Source: Okeania sp. SIO2C9 (GTDB taxonomy: Bacteria > Cyanobacteriota > Cyanobacteriia > Cyanobacteriales > Microcoleaceae). From it: 64,000 bases of DNA. A program made the translations under genes and the position numbers. Where the stretch lies: assembly GCF_010672455.1 (NCBI RefSeq), contig NZ_JAAHGO010000049.1, positions 1 to 64,000 on the forward strand, given 5' to 3'. This document shows positions 48,802-58,960 of the stretch, in pieces. Every line of letters begins with the position of its first letter. The stretch's first letter is position 1. The notes beneath the pieces are model-generated. The model had not been told where the DNA came from, did no database searches, and worked only from the letters and a program-made list of their open reading frames with translations.

Positions 48802-48976
48802 ACCGAATAATTAAGGTTTAAAGCTTCTCCTTTAAAGTCGATCTTCGGAGCTTCCCGTAGGGTGGGATGGCGAGGTCTCGGAGCCATATCCAATCGACCA
48901 AGAGAGAAAAAATTTTCATGAATTTGTCAATCCTCTTCTTTTTCAGGAGAGGTAATTGTTAATTATTAATTGTTAA
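48802..48976 (+). repeat. Hairpin element 'A', copy 8
   Basis: ACCGAATAATTAAGG start, GTCGATCTTCGGAGC and CCGTAGGGTGGGATGGC middle, CCATATCCAATCGACC, GAGAAAAAATTTTC, TTTCAGGAGAGG, and a TTAATTA tail ending TTGTTAAA. A partial A-like tail (GAATAATTACCTCTC) precedes it at 48720-48740. Confidence 0.75.
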
Positions 48977-49147
48977 ACACACCCAAAATTAATGGCTGAA
49001 GTCCGCAGTTCCGACCCAAGAAGCTAGCTAATAACTGATGGTTATTTGGGCAGCATTCCGCAGGAAATGCTTACAGTATTTTTAACTTTCAAATTGACTT
49101 AAATATTCCAAAAATTCAAAATTTATTTATTCATATCTATAATATCT

Positions 49148-49480
49148 ATGCAAAATACCCGTCTCAATAAATTATTTAACGTTATTACTGAAAGGTTTAG
49201 GCTATGGTTGAGTAATCCTTGGCGTCGAATTTCTCTATTAATTATTAGTTTGTTATTTGGTAATTTTGCTGGGACTGCGGTTTCTACGATCGCTGGGCAA
49301 GAAGGTTACTTAGATGTTATTTATGCTTTAATATGTTTGCTGATTACTGAATTATTAAACTGGTTTACTTATGGTATTAAGGGTAAAATAGCACGTTCTT
49401 TGGGAATAGATATTTTGAATGGTTTTAAAATTGGTTTTACTTATGGTCTATTTTTAGAAGCTTTCAAATTAGGTTCTTAG
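49148..49480 (+). CDS. ycf20: Ycf20 family protein (DUF565)
   Basis: 110 residues, full length. The signature NPWRRISLLIISLLFGNFAG, AVSTIAGQEGYLDVIYAL and ITELLNWFTYG is present, with three membrane segments (about 26-46, 55-77, 90-106). Ycf20 is conserved in cyanobacteria and plastids. A plant/algal homologue affects non-photochemical quenching; the biochemical role is not established. Start ATG 49148 lies after AATATCT with no strong Shine-Dalgarno sequence. Confidence 0.92.
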   Translation: MQNTRLNKLFNVITERFRLWLSNPWRRISLLIISLLFGNFAGTAVSTIAGQEGYLDVIYALICLLITELLNWFTYGIKGKIARSLGIDILNGFKIGFTYGLFLEAFKLGS

Positions 49481-49970
49481 ATTTTCTCTACCTTAAGGTG
49501 TTAGGTGGTAGGTAGCAATAAATTTATCTTTCGCTGTCTGAAAATCAATAAATTCATTGCCAAAATATAGAATGAAATGACCCTACTAAATAGGTAGATA
49601 TAATTAAATTTAAAATGTCATTGCGACTCGAACGGAGTGGAAGGAAGCCATCTTAATTACTTCTTGAATTTCCAAATAATTTCCATTTTACTAATTATTT
49701 ATGTCTATCTACTTAATACCCATAAAACCTTACAAGTTAAATATATTAATGAGTGGCCTTTCAGCTATCGCCGACATCAAAGGCGGAGCAAGTACGACAG
49801 CTACATCGCTTTAATAAAGATAGTTATGATAGGTGTTTGAGTATTTTTGGAGATTTATATTTCCTAAACTATAGAGTTATATTAATATTTTCACTATCCT
49901 CAATCGTGTGAGGTGGTTAACTTTTTTAACCTAAAACCTACAACCTTATTCAATAGTTAATTTAATTTTT

Positions 49971-51038
49971 ATGGAGTTTTCCAATTTATCTCTAGTACAA
50001 ATTTTACAGACTTTAAAGCTAGGAAAGTTTCTAGAAAAAAAAGAATTAGAAATATTAGAAACTCAGGAATTAATAGACCGAAAACGAGCCGAAGTTTTTA
50101 ACATTACTCCAGAAAATGTCAGAGAAGTAATTAGAGAGCGATCGCTTGTATTTCAATATGTAATTACTGACTATCATAAATTACCCTTGAAGGATAATAA
50201 TACTCTCGAAAATTTATGGAAATTTTGGTTGCCTTTAGGGATAAAATTAGCAGATAAATGTCAAAATTTAGGTCATCCATTAATTCAAGGTATTTTAGGC
50301 GGACAAGGAACAGGTAAAACGACTCTGGCTAAAATTTTAATCTTGATTTTAGATAAACTTGGCTACAATACAATAGCTATTTCTATTGATGATATTTATA
50401 AAACCTATGCTGAACGTCAACTATTACAAAAACAAGATTCCCGATTAATTTGGCGCGGTCCTCCAGGAACCCATGATGTTAGTTTAGGAATAGAAACTTT
50501 AGATAAATTACGTCAATCTCAAAGTTCCGATAATTTAATTCCAATTCCTAGGTTTAATAAGTCTCTTTTTAATGGTGCTGGAGATAGAATCGAACCTGAG
50601 ATAGTAAGTAAAGTTGATATTGTTTTATTTGAAGGTTGGTTTGTTGGAGTTAGACCAATTGCTGAGAAACTTTTTAATGTTGCACCATCACCTATTATTA
50701 AAGAAACAGACCGGGAATTTGCCCGTGATATGAATCGAAAATTAATAGACTATCTACCTCTTTGGCAAAACTTACATAAGTTAATTGTTTTATACCCTAC
50801 TGATTATCGCTTTTCTAAACAATGGCGACAACAAGCAGAACAACAAATGATTGCTTCTGGAAAGTCGGGAATGAGCGACGAACAAATAGAAAAATTTGTC
50901 GAGTATTTTTGGAAAGCATTACATCCAGAATTATTTATTAAACCACTGGTGAAAAATACTGAATTAGTAGATTTAATCATAGAAATTAATTTCGATCATT
51001 CCATTGGAAAAATTTATCAACCAAATTATTTAAATTGA
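49971..51038 (+). CDS. D-glycerate 3-kinase (GLYK family P-loop kinase)
   Basis: 355 residues. The Walker A is LGGQGTGKTT (about 109-118). It is followed by AISIDDIYKTYAERQLLQ, RGPPGTHDVSLG, IPIPRFNKSLFNGAGDR, DIVLFEGWFVGVRP and the C-terminal MSDEQIEKFVEYFWKALHPE, the pattern of plant/cyanobacterial glycerate kinases. Reaction: D-glycerate plus ATP gives 3-phosphoglycerate, the last step of photorespiratory carbon recovery. The N-terminal extension of about 100 residues is usual for cyanobacterial forms. Monocistronic. The ATG at 49971 is 12 bases after AATAGTTAATTT, with no clear ribosome-binding site. Confidence 0.92.
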   Translation: MEFSNLSLVQILQTLKLGKFLEKKELEILETQELIDRKRAEVFNITPENVREVIRERSLVFQYVITDYHKLPLKDNNTLENLWKFWLPLGIKLADKCQNLGHPLIQGILGGQGTGKTTLAKILILILDKLGYNTIAISIDDIYKTYAERQLLQKQDSRLIWRGPPGTHDVSLGIETLDKLRQSQSSDNLIPIPRFNKSLFNGAGDRIEPEIVSKVDIVLFEGWFVGVRPIAEKLFNVAPSPIIKETDREFARDMNRKLIDYLPLWQNLHKLIVLYPTDYRFSKQWRQQAEQQMIASGKSGMSDEQIEKFVEYFWKALHPELFIKPLVKNTELVDLIIEINFDHSIGKIYQPNYLN

Positions 51039-51930
51039 GCAACAAGACTTTATTTGGTGAACATTTTGATTTCTATTAAGTTAAATGTTTAGACACCATA
51101 GCTAATGTTTGCCTATACATAATAGATTGTTATAGCAGAAGGAAGAAAGAAGAAGGAAGAAGGAAAAATTTTATGTTGTCTGAGTTTTAAGCTATCTATC
51201 TGTTCTAACCTTTCCTTGGACTGCTATATTATTATGTTCAGATAATTAAGCGATATAAAAGAAGGAAGAAAGCGTTTAGTTATCTAGAATAGAAGGAAAA
51301 ATCTGGCGTTGTCTGATACCAAATTCAAAAAGGTAGTTACATCTTAATCTCTATTTTTGACCTTAAGTATAAAATTTTATCACTTGCAGATATTGTCAAT
51401 ATTTAATATTTTTTTCTCTTTTTTTTTATGCTAATTTTCCTCTGTTCCCAAATCCCTCTTCGATGAATGTAGCAATATTTTATGAAATTAGTATGATTTT
51501 TAAGCTTTTAATATGTCCTAACCTTTTCTTCTTCTTCTACTGCTATAAAAAAACTTTCTCCTGTTCTTCCCTGCTCCTGACTCTAATACCATTTCTCTGT
51601 AACAATGCGCTTAATAATTGTTGCTCAGACCTTATTAAACTTACTATTCTCATCTTTATATTAAGTGCAACTTCATGGAGAAATGGTATAAGTAGAGCAA
51701 GCTAGAAAAAAGACGTCACATTTTTAATCAAAAAACCCCTAAAGGCAATGAATATGAACTTTTGAACTAATTTACAATTTGATACATAGCGCCCAAAATT
51801 TACCATGTTCTACTTAATACCAATCCCCAAAAATAATGCTATACTTCTTCAACACTTCAGTTATTAAATAAGAAGTAAGGTTCATTCAAAAATTAATAAT
51901 TAATAATTATATTTGAATCTAATCAAATTT
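51039..51930. other. Intergenic region with repeat C and degenerate heptamers
   Basis: No gene seen. GAAGGAA runs at about 51138-51165 and a copy of repeat C (51316-51494). A TATAGCAG...CTGTTCTAACC segment at 51132-51230 resembles 13760-13860. The short frame at 51463-51705 starts inside the repeat and is not supported. Confidence 0.5.
51316..51494 (+). repeat. ATACCAAATTC-ended repeat 'C', copy 2
   Basis: Starts ATACCAAATTCAAAAAGG and ends TTATGAAATTAGTAT. It shares GTAGTTACATCTTAAT and TGTAGCAATATTTTATGA with copy 1. Confidence 0.55.
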
Positions 51931-52651
51931 ATTATAACTTACTCAAAGAAGCAGGAATAAGTTGGAAAAAACTCGCGCATAAGAATCCCGCTAAAAATGA
52001 TGAATTAGTGCAAGTAAAAAAAAAATAAATAGAGGAATTGTTAGCCAAATGGCAACCGGAAATAGAAGCAGGAAACATGACAGTGTTTCGGAAGTGACGA
52101 ATGTCATTTGCTATGGGGGGATCTATTAGGTTATGCTTGGGGAAGAACAGATAAAATAATAGAAATCCCGCTCAAAAATGAAAAAGAAAGACAGACTTAT
52201 TATGAACCATTAGACTATCAAAGCAAAGAATTTATTGTGCAAGAATATAAGAGTGGAAATACGGAAAATACCATTGAATTTATTAAGTATTTGCAAAGCG
52301 CGAAGGCCGGGAAAAAGGTTGGCAATATTTTGGGATGGAGCAAGTTATCATAATTATCAGGAATTTCGAGAATATTTAGTGACAATTAATCAAGACTTAG
52401 CAGAAGATAAATGGTTGATAAATTGTACAAAATTTGCCCCGAATTCCCCGGAGCAAAACCCCGTTGAAGATATTTGCTTACAAGCCAAAAATTTCATCAG
52501 ACAATTCTATCATCTTTGCAGTTCTTTTAAAGTAGTTAAGTGGCTATTTAAGTTTTTTGCGCTATGGTCAAATATTCGATTTCCCAAAACTTTTTCTGTA
52601 TGGAATTTTGCCACAACCAATTTAGGATTGCTATATGAATTTTTACTGTAG
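51930..52651 (+). pseudogene. IS630-family transposase remnant
   Basis: Frames read in order: EAGISWKKLAHKNPAKNDE, then a stop, EELLAKWQPEIEAGNMTVF, a frameshift, DECHLLWGDLLGYAWGRTD (the first catalytic Asp lies in DECH), LDYQSKEFIVQEYKSGN, a shift near 52295, RPGKRLAIFWDGASYH (second Asp) and FAPNSPEQNPVEDICLQAK (catalytic Glu). So the DDE residues survive but at least one stop and two frameshifts break the gene. The two longest open pieces are 52108-52353 and 52235-52651. Hairpin element A (copy 9) lies 25 bp after the end. Confidence 0.85.
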
Positions 52652-52676
52652 TCTACCTTTGTGAAAACCGCTATAA

Positions 52677-52846
52677 AAATTACCTCTCCTTGAAAAGAAG
52701 AGGATTGACAAAGAGATGAAAATTTTTTCTCTCTTGGTCGATTGGATATGGCGAGGAGACCTCGCCATCCCACCCTACGGGAAGCTCCGAAGATCGACCG
52801 CTTGTTTCTCCTTTAAAAGAGAAGTTTTAAACCTTAATTATTTGGT
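52677..52846 (-). repeat. Hairpin element 'A', copy 9
   Basis: Minus-strand copy: TTACCTCTCCTTG at 52679, GAAAATTTTTTCTC, GGTCGATTGGATATGGCG, CCCTACGGGAAGCTCCG, TCTCCTTTAAAAGAGA and ATTATTTGGT at the end. This copy has no heptamer tail. Confidence 0.72.
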
Positions 52847-52977
52847 AATCTTTTTAGAGATTATAGACATAAAGTGAACATATCTTATACCATTTCTCAA
52901 AAACTTTTCTACATTTTGTTGAGCAGGAGACCCACCCCTCGCCCCTCCCCCTCCCAGGAGGGGAAGTAGGGGAGTGG

Positions 52978-53007
52978 GTAGGGACGTTGCATAAGGGCGT
53001 CCGTACA
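52978..53007. repeat. GTAGGGAC-type dispersed hairpin, copy 2
   Basis: GTAGGGACGTTGCATAAGGG followed by CGTCCGTAC; one stem mismatch compared with the copy at 62204. Confidence 0.45.
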
Positions 53008-53225
53008 GGGAGAAGCAAACATAAGAATAATTAACAAGATTAGCGAACTAAAATTAGCATGCAAAGTGATTTAGCTTGTGCTGATTAGTTGACAACTGAA
53101 GTATTGCCCAAGTATAGCACTAATGCGTGGGAATTAGTATTATTCCTCATTTCCCTGCTTCCTACTACCAACTCTCAAGAATATGTAGCAAAAATGCGTA
53201 AGATTTGGCATAACTCCTCTGCTCC

Positions 53226-53322
53226 CTCGTGTAGGATGGCGGAAATAACTGACCAGTTACAAAATCCTAAAACAATTACAAATCAATACTTTTTACTTTT
53301 TACTTCCGCGTAGTGGCACTCG
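53226..53322 (+). repeat. MITE-like repeat with CTAGTGC-type ends, copy 3
   Basis: The shortest copy (97 bp): GTAGGATGGCGGAAATAACT at the left, TACTTTT heptamers, then TTCCGCGTAGTGGCACT at the right. Both terminal CTAG motifs are changed to CTCG/CTCG. Confidence 0.55.
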
Positions 53323-53344
53323 TTATTTATTACTATTCATTTAA

Positions 53345-53542
53345 CCGACATTCCGCAGGTCTAGCTTGTAGTGTCAGGTATTTATTGCTCAGATTTTTAC
53401 ATTACAGGCATTACGAGCAAGGTTTAAGTATAAATACATACTACCGACATTCCGCAGGTCTAGCTTGTAGTGTCAGGTATTTATTGCTCAGATTTTTACA
53501 TTACAGGCATTACGAGCAAGGTTTAAGTATAAATATATACTA
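53345..53542 (+). repeat. 99-bp tandem duplication
   Basis: Units 53345-53443 and 53444-53542, almost identical (one C/T difference near the end). Because 99 is divisible by three, an open frame (53313-53567) runs through both, but it shows no protein character. Confidence 0.85.
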
Positions 53543-53545
53543 CAT

Positions 53546-53743
53546 AACTATTGACTATAATTCTTAATATTAGAATCTGTGTTCCACCATCTTCGTGGAA
53601 AAAGGTACTGTAGTATGTTTGTCGTGCGGAATGTGGGATACTACATTAACTATTGACTATAATTCTTAATATTAGAATCTGTGTTCCACCATCTTCGTGG
53701 AAAAAGGTACTGTAGTATGTTTGTCGTGCGGAATGTGGGATTT
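53546..53743 (+). repeat. 102-bp tandem duplication
   Basis: Units 53546-53647 and about 53648-53743, apparently identical where they overlap. Each has TTGACTATAATTCTT (contains a perfect TATAAT), a CCACCATCTTCGTGG hairpin and CGTGCGGAATGTGGGA. It directly follows the 99-bp duplication. Confidence 0.85.
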
Positions 53744-54036
53744 AAAGTTTTGGCGAAGAGAACGTGAAATGAAAAATATATAATCTTGTAGGATGGTAAG
53801 CAATGAGAAAAATTCAGTTTCTTTCATTTCCTCGACCTCAACACTGACCATCCTAAAACTACTTAGAACTTTATATTAGTTTTACCGCAAAAATAAGTTA
53901 TCAAACCTCCCCTTTTAAAGGGATAAAAAAGAAAATTCTGCATTTTCTTGCCTTCCTATTTCAGGCGATACTGATAATTGAAGTTCACAGCTCCTCTGGA
54001 GGAGGCTAACATATAACTGAATTGACTCCAAACTAT

Positions 54037-54855
54037 TTATTTATAAACCTTTTCTTTATCTTCTTCTTGAACTTCAGGAACTACTTTAGGACTAACTTCA
54101 GGAACTACTTCAGGAACTATTTTTTCTGGAGCACAAGCAATAAAATTAGTTAGTAAACATACACTTGGACCTATGGTTGTACCACGCAAATTAACCCCTT
54201 CTAAATTAGCTCCACTAAGATTAGCAAGAGTTATATTTGTTTCAATTAGTTTTGCTTTAGCAAGGTTCGCATTAGAAAAATTTACATCTTTCAAATTTGC
54301 TTGACGCATATCAGCATTAAAAAGGTCAGACTCACTCATATTGGCATTTTCTAAATTAGCTCTAAACCAATATGACTGACGTAAATTTGCATTAGAGAAA
54401 TTAGCCCCACTAACAACAGATTCAATCAAATTAGCTTCAAATAGATTTGCATTTTCTAAAGTTGCTTCTGTCAGATAAGCTCTAGATAAATTAGCATGAG
54501 CTAGGTAAGTATCTGTTAAATCTGCACCTCGAAGATCTGCATCATTCATTTTTGCTCTAGAGAGATTGGCATTAGAAAGATTAGCACCAATAAGATTAGT
54601 AACAGCAAGATTTGCCCCAGATAAATTTGCTCCTTCAAGATTTGCACCTTCAAGGTCAGCTCCAATCAAATTAGCATTATATAAGTTTGCTTTACTAAGG
54701 TCACACCCCGAACATTCATTAGTTTCTAATAGTCTTCTAATAGCTGCTGGGTTAGCTGCTTTTGCTGAACTTATCCAGCCAAGTTGGGATAAAATCATTA
54801 TGATTGCTAATATTGTCAATTTCATATTCAGTATTTGAGAATCAGAGAACATCAA
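54037..54855 (-). CDS. Exported pentapeptide-repeat protein
   Basis: 272 residues, or 262 if translation starts at the second Met, which gives a cleaner signal peptide (MKLTILAIIMILSQLGWI, cleavage after AKA). NPAAIRRLLETNECSGCDLS follows, then about 34 A(N/D)LXX pentapeptides (residues about 57-228) that build a right-handed beta-helix. A cysteine-bearing end (SVCLLTNFIACAPEK) and a charged Val-Pro-Glu repeat tail (VPEVVPEVSPKVVPEV) complete it. The NECSGCDL leader is common to cyanobacterial periplasmic pentapeptide proteins. Function unknown. Confidence 0.88.
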   Translation of the reverse strand: MMFSDSQILNMKLTILAIIMILSQLGWISSAKAANPAAIRRLLETNECSGCDLSKANLYNANLIGADLEGANLEGANLSGANLAVTNLIGANLSNANLSRAKMNDADLRGADLTDTYLAHANLSRAYLTEATLENANLFEANLIESVVSGANFSNANLRQSYWFRANLENANMSESDLFNADMRQANLKDVNFSNANLAKAKLIETNITLANLSGANLEGVNLRGTTIGPSVCLLTNFIACAPEKIVPEVVPEVSPKVVPEVQEEDKEKVYK

Positions 54856-55830
54856 ATATATCTGAGTAGTAAATATACAAATAATTTTGTCTATCTACTT
54901 ATATAGATAATTGCTTAATTTATCATACATCCAAATTTTTTAGACCGACAAATTTAAAACAATAGACATCTCCAAAAATTAATAAAGTGCCTTGATCATT
55001 TGACTTTAGGTTACTTGCAATGCCAAACATATAGCAATCTAATTTTATTCATGTCCAAAATATTGCTGTTTTTTGGGAATAGGGAATAAGAAATAGGAAA
55101 TGGGTAATGGAGAATAGGCAAAAATTTCGGAGTTTATTTCTAGTTTTTGAATTTTCAGAACCTATTTAGGATTACTATAGTTGCGTAATTTTATGACAGA
55201 ATCAGGTTTTGAGATATTTGATATTACTAATTAAACATTTATTGCCAAATATTTTTTTTCTTGCTTTCTGTTTCGGTATAGTTTTTATCTTTACTCTTCA
55301 ATCGGTTTTAACTCCTTGAAATTTTGGTTTTTTATCAACCTTATCTTGTTGTTTTATGAATCTATTTACATCAAGTACTAGACCTTTTTATTTTAACCAT
55401 TGTATTTACTATTTATTCTCCTTCTGGTGTCGTTATTATATCAAATCTGTTGGCTTCGGAGTAATATAATTCTGTCGATTGTCATACAATGGGTAAGGGC
55501 GAATGGCCATATAGCCTGACGGCATGGGCTTCGCAATTGCGCCCCTACAATATAAACTCTTATCTTTAAATACTTAAATACTGAATAACACCGATGCTAC
55601 TGGATTTGATATTATTTGATTTTTAAAAGTATAGCAATTCTATTTAATTCGTGTCTAAAATCTTGCTGATTTTTGGCAATGGGCAATGGGCAATTAGCAA
55701 GAATTTCAGAGTTTATATCAAATCCGTTTTGGTATTATCACTACATATATAGGACTACCTAACTATTAAGTAGTTAGCATTCACTTAAGTATTCGATCCC
55801 AATTTAATACTTGCTTATTCCTAACTTTAA
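54856..55830. other. Intergenic region, no gene seen
   Basis: About 1 kb of AT-rich sequence. It has two related stretches with ATAGCAATTCTATTTAATTC/ATAGCAATCTAATTTTATTC, CATGTCCAAAAT or GTGTCTAAAAT, and GGGAATA or GGGCAAT heptamers (55028-55140 and 55633-55710), so a roughly 100-bp repeat occurs twice. Confidence 0.5.
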
Positions 55831-58425
55831 CTATTTAGTTATCATGGTATAACTTCCATCCCAATCATTTGGTGGTGGATTTGTTATATGCTTAACCGAT
55901 CGTTGAATATGTGTACCTACAGCTTCATCATCAGGTCGAATTTTTTTAGCACTCTTAAAGTAACTAACAGCCAAAGCAAAATTCCTTTCCATATAAGCCT
56001 TTCTAGCTCTAGAATAAAGTTCTAAAAACTCCTCTGTTTCCCGGTCAATATCTTCTGAACTTGCACCAATCAATTCATATATACTCACAGATTTTTGCTT
56101 ACCTTTAACTTTAACCTTATCCAACTCTCTGACCCTAATATAGTCGCGACAAAGTTGATAAGTAAACTCACTTAAAATAATATCGCAGCCATAATGTTTA
56201 GTAATTGCTTCTAAACGGGAACTCAAATTTACACCATCACCGATTACTGTATAATCCATTCGTTTTTTAGAACCAATATTACCAGATACTACCTCCCCTG
56301 AACTAATACCAATACCAATTTTAAATTGTGGTTTATCGGGACGAGACTCATTAAATTTTCGGAGACGATGACGCATATCCAAAGCAGTTTTAACTGCCAT
56401 TAAAGCATGATTTTCTAAAGGTAATGGTGTACCAAAAACAGCCATTAAAGCATCTCCAATAAACTTATCTAAAGTCCCTTCATGGTCAAATACTGCCTCT
56501 ACCATTGTTTCAAAATATTGATTTAGAAGCTTAACTACTTCAGAAGCTTCTAAATTTTCTGTAAGAGTTGTATAACCTCGAATATCAGAAAATAAAATAG
56601 TTACTTCCTTACGCTCTCCTTCAAGTAAAGCATCTTCAGCTAAAGCCATTACTTGTTCTGCCACCTCCGGAGTCATGTAGCGATACATGGTATTTTTCAT
56701 GCGTTTTTCTTGACTAATATCTTCAAGAACTACCAATCCACCACGCACACCACCTTCAGGATTAGTTAGGGGATTAACTGTTAGATTCAAACTACGTTCA
56801 ATTACTCGATCTAGTTCAGATAAATCTATTAATCTGCTAAAATCCATGTGGTTATTTTGAACTAAATTTGCCTGTAAATTTGTTGGTTTTTGTTCCCCCC
56901 AAGGAAGAAAAATATTATGATTTTTTAGATCGGGAATTGCTAAAATATAAGCTGTTTCTTCTTCACCTTCAAATTTTATAAAAGAACCTACTCGTAAATT
57001 TTGCTCTGGAACATATTGTCTAGTACCATGCTGTAAACTATCTTCTAAACGGAACTGTAAATTTTCAATTGGTATAACTTCCCATACATATCTACCAATC
57101 AGTTTTTCCTCCCAAAGTTGTCTATTTGTTTTACCTTTTATTTCTTTGTCAATAGGACAACCTAACATTTCTAAAGCTGCTCCATTGATAGTCACAATTC
57201 TGCCTTGCATATTTGTAGAAATTACAACATCAGACAAACTTTGTAGAATATCTTTCTGATATTGCTTTTCTACCAAAACATTTTCAAAAAGTTGAGAATT
57301 CTGAAGGGCAATACCTGCTTGAGCATTAAAAGCTAATAAAAATTTTTCATCTGAAGAATTAAAACTACCTTGATTTTTATTAATTAACTGAGTTACTCCA
57401 ATCAATTCGCCCTTAGCATTATACACAGGCATACAGAGAATATTTCTTGTTTGATAACCTGTTTTTTGATCTGTACTAGGGTCAAAACGAGGATCTATAT
57501 AAGCATCAGGAATATTAAGAGTTTCTCCAGTAGAAGCAACATAACCAGCTATACCTCGATTGGCAGGAATTCTAATTTCCACCATTTTTTTTTCATCTGC
57601 TGTCGCTACCTTAGTCCAAAGTTCATTTGTTTCTTTACTAAGTAGAAACAATGTGCTACGGTCTGCTTGCATTAAATTACAAGCTTGATCCATTACAGCT
57701 CTTAAAGTTGTTTCCAAGTCTAGACTTTGACCTAAAGTTGTGGTTGCTTTCAGTAATGCTGAAACCCCTCGCTGATTCCTAGCTGCTACATAAAATGATT
57801 GACAACTTTCTATAATAATTCCCATTGAATCACCGAAAGAACGGAATAGTTGCTCATCCTCTTTGTCAAAAGGGACATCATTCGCTTTATTAAGTAGTCG
57901 TACTACTGCTACTGGTTTGTTAGAGCTGGTGGTGCTGAAAACTGGTATACAGAGGATGGTGCGAGTATCATAGCCTGGAGGTTGGTCTACTTCTTCACTG
58001 AAGAGTGGATGAGTTTTGGCATCAGCAATATTGAGGGCTTCTCCTGTTGTGGCCACATGGCCTAAAATACCAACATTAATTGGTAAGTGGTAATCTTGGG
58101 ACTTACCCGTACTTTCGAGAATAGTCTTGTACCAAAGTTGTTTTTTCTCTTGGTTAACTAAGAAAATAGTTGTTTGATCTGCTTTCAGGATTTGACCAAT
58201 TTTGATAGTAAAGGCATCTAATAGTTGTTCTAGTAAAGTTTCAACACCTTTATTGTTAATTAAGTCAATAGCTCGTAGATATTGATGAAATTCAGCAGTA
58301 ATAAAGTCTAGCAGACAAACAAACTCTCCTACTGGCAAATCCTTGACGCGAGTTGCCAGTAGACCCATACGATCAACTTGAGTCAATGTTGCCAGAATAC
58401 TACCAGCAGCGTTAGAGAATGTCAT
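55831..58425 (-). CDS. GAF-GAF-PAS class III adenylate cyclase (CyaB type)
   Basis: 864 residues. Two GAF domains (about 50-205 and 225-380; the second has DRSTLFLLSKETNELWTKVA) are followed by a PAS domain (about 385-500; VVISTNMQGRIVTINGAALE) and the catalytic domain (about 605-790). Metal-binding aspartates are Asp614 (LFSDIRGY) and Asp658 (FIGDALM). Lys654 and Thr726 (DYTVIGD) are the pair that selects adenine, so the product is predicted to be cAMP. A short TPR-like tail (MERNFALAVSYFKSAKKIRP) ends it. The design matches CyaB1/CyaB2 of Anabaena, where GAF domains bind cyclic nucleotides. Soluble, stand-alone gene. Confidence 0.93.
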   Translation of the reverse strand: MTFSNAAGSILATLTQVDRMGLLATRVKDLPVGEFVCLLDFITAEFHQYLRAIDLINNKGVETLLEQLLDAFTIKIGQILKADQTTIFLVNQEKKQLWYKTILESTGKSQDYHLPINVGILGHVATTGEALNIADAKTHPLFSEEVDQPPGYDTRTILCIPVFSTTSSNKPVAVVRLLNKANDVPFDKEDEQLFRSFGDSMGIIIESCQSFYVAARNQRGVSALLKATTTLGQSLDLETTLRAVMDQACNLMQADRSTLFLLSKETNELWTKVATADEKKMVEIRIPANRGIAGYVASTGETLNIPDAYIDPRFDPSTDQKTGYQTRNILCMPVYNAKGELIGVTQLINKNQGSFNSSDEKFLLAFNAQAGIALQNSQLFENVLVEKQYQKDILQSLSDVVISTNMQGRIVTINGAALEMLGCPIDKEIKGKTNRQLWEEKLIGRYVWEVIPIENLQFRLEDSLQHGTRQYVPEQNLRVGSFIKFEGEEETAYILAIPDLKNHNIFLPWGEQKPTNLQANLVQNNHMDFSRLIDLSELDRVIERSLNLTVNPLTNPEGGVRGGLVVLEDISQEKRMKNTMYRYMTPEVAEQVMALAEDALLEGERKEVTILFSDIRGYTTLTENLEASEVVKLLNQYFETMVEAVFDHEGTLDKFIGDALMAVFGTPLPLENHALMAVKTALDMRHRLRKFNESRPDKPQFKIGIGISSGEVVSGNIGSKKRMDYTVIGDGVNLSSRLEAITKHYGCDIILSEFTYQLCRDYIRVRELDKVKVKGKQKSVSIYELIGASSEDIDRETEEFLELYSRARKAYMERNFALAVSYFKSAKKIRPDDEAVGTHIQRSVKHITNPPPNDWDGSYTMITK

Positions 58426-58641
58426 TTGAACTGCTTTATTTTAAAGTTAAATTACTCGAACTTAAGTGTATATTTTCTCTGGGTTTAATTTTTTCCAAGT
58501 AGATCAAGTTTTTTACTTACAAAAAAAATGTTATTATACTAAATTAGACTATATCTAAGTATATTTATTCCAATAGTACGGCAGAAATCTAAAAAAGTTA
58601 GGACGATTATATGATTAGCTAAATCCTATCATAAATTTTGA

Positions 58642-58960
58642 GTGAGGACTCCCGTTTTAATCGCTAGATTAACGGCGAGATGGGGCGTATAAACTGCGCG
58701 GGAAACCTACCCAGACAACCTAGAGATCAATTTCAACCAGAAAAATAATTGAGCAATACGCGCCCGCATTTTTGGTGTTATAATTACATAAATAGCCATG
58801 GGGTACAAGGCCAGAGAAAAGCACACCGCCTAACCTGAGGTTTCCTCAGGGTAAAGACGGAGCAAAAAGTCTTGTTGATATGGTCTGACAGAGATGCAAC
58901 TCAGTTTATTTGATTTGGGTGCATTACTAGATTTTATAATCCCTGGCAATTTCCTGAAAA
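58642..58960 (+). ncRNA. Candidate structured RNA, HEARO-like (IscB omega-RNA type)
   Basis: Starts GTGAGGACTCCCG. Visible stems: GGGGCGTAT (58681-58689) with ATACGCGCCC (about 58755-58765); inside it GGG-AAACCTA-CCC and TCAATT...AATTGA; then CCGCCTAA...AAGACGG enclosing the perfect CCTGAGGTTTCCTCAGG hairpin (58838-58854). No open reading frame. The start motif and nested stems recall HEARO RNAs, the guide RNAs of IscB nucleases, found in cyanobacteria. No IscB gene follows. The identification is from memory of the family and needs a covariance-model check. Confidence 0.42.

Noticed and set aside
49637-49840. 67-codon frame between ycf20 and the glycerate kinase gene
   Set aside because: It starts in a GCGACTCGAACGGAGTGG dispersed motif and contains another repeat-like stretch (CGCCGACATCAAAGGCGG); no ribosome-binding site or similarity.
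53313-53567. 84-codon frame through the 99-bp duplication
   Set aside because: It stays open because 99 is a multiple of three; the sequence has no protein character and continues into AT repeats.
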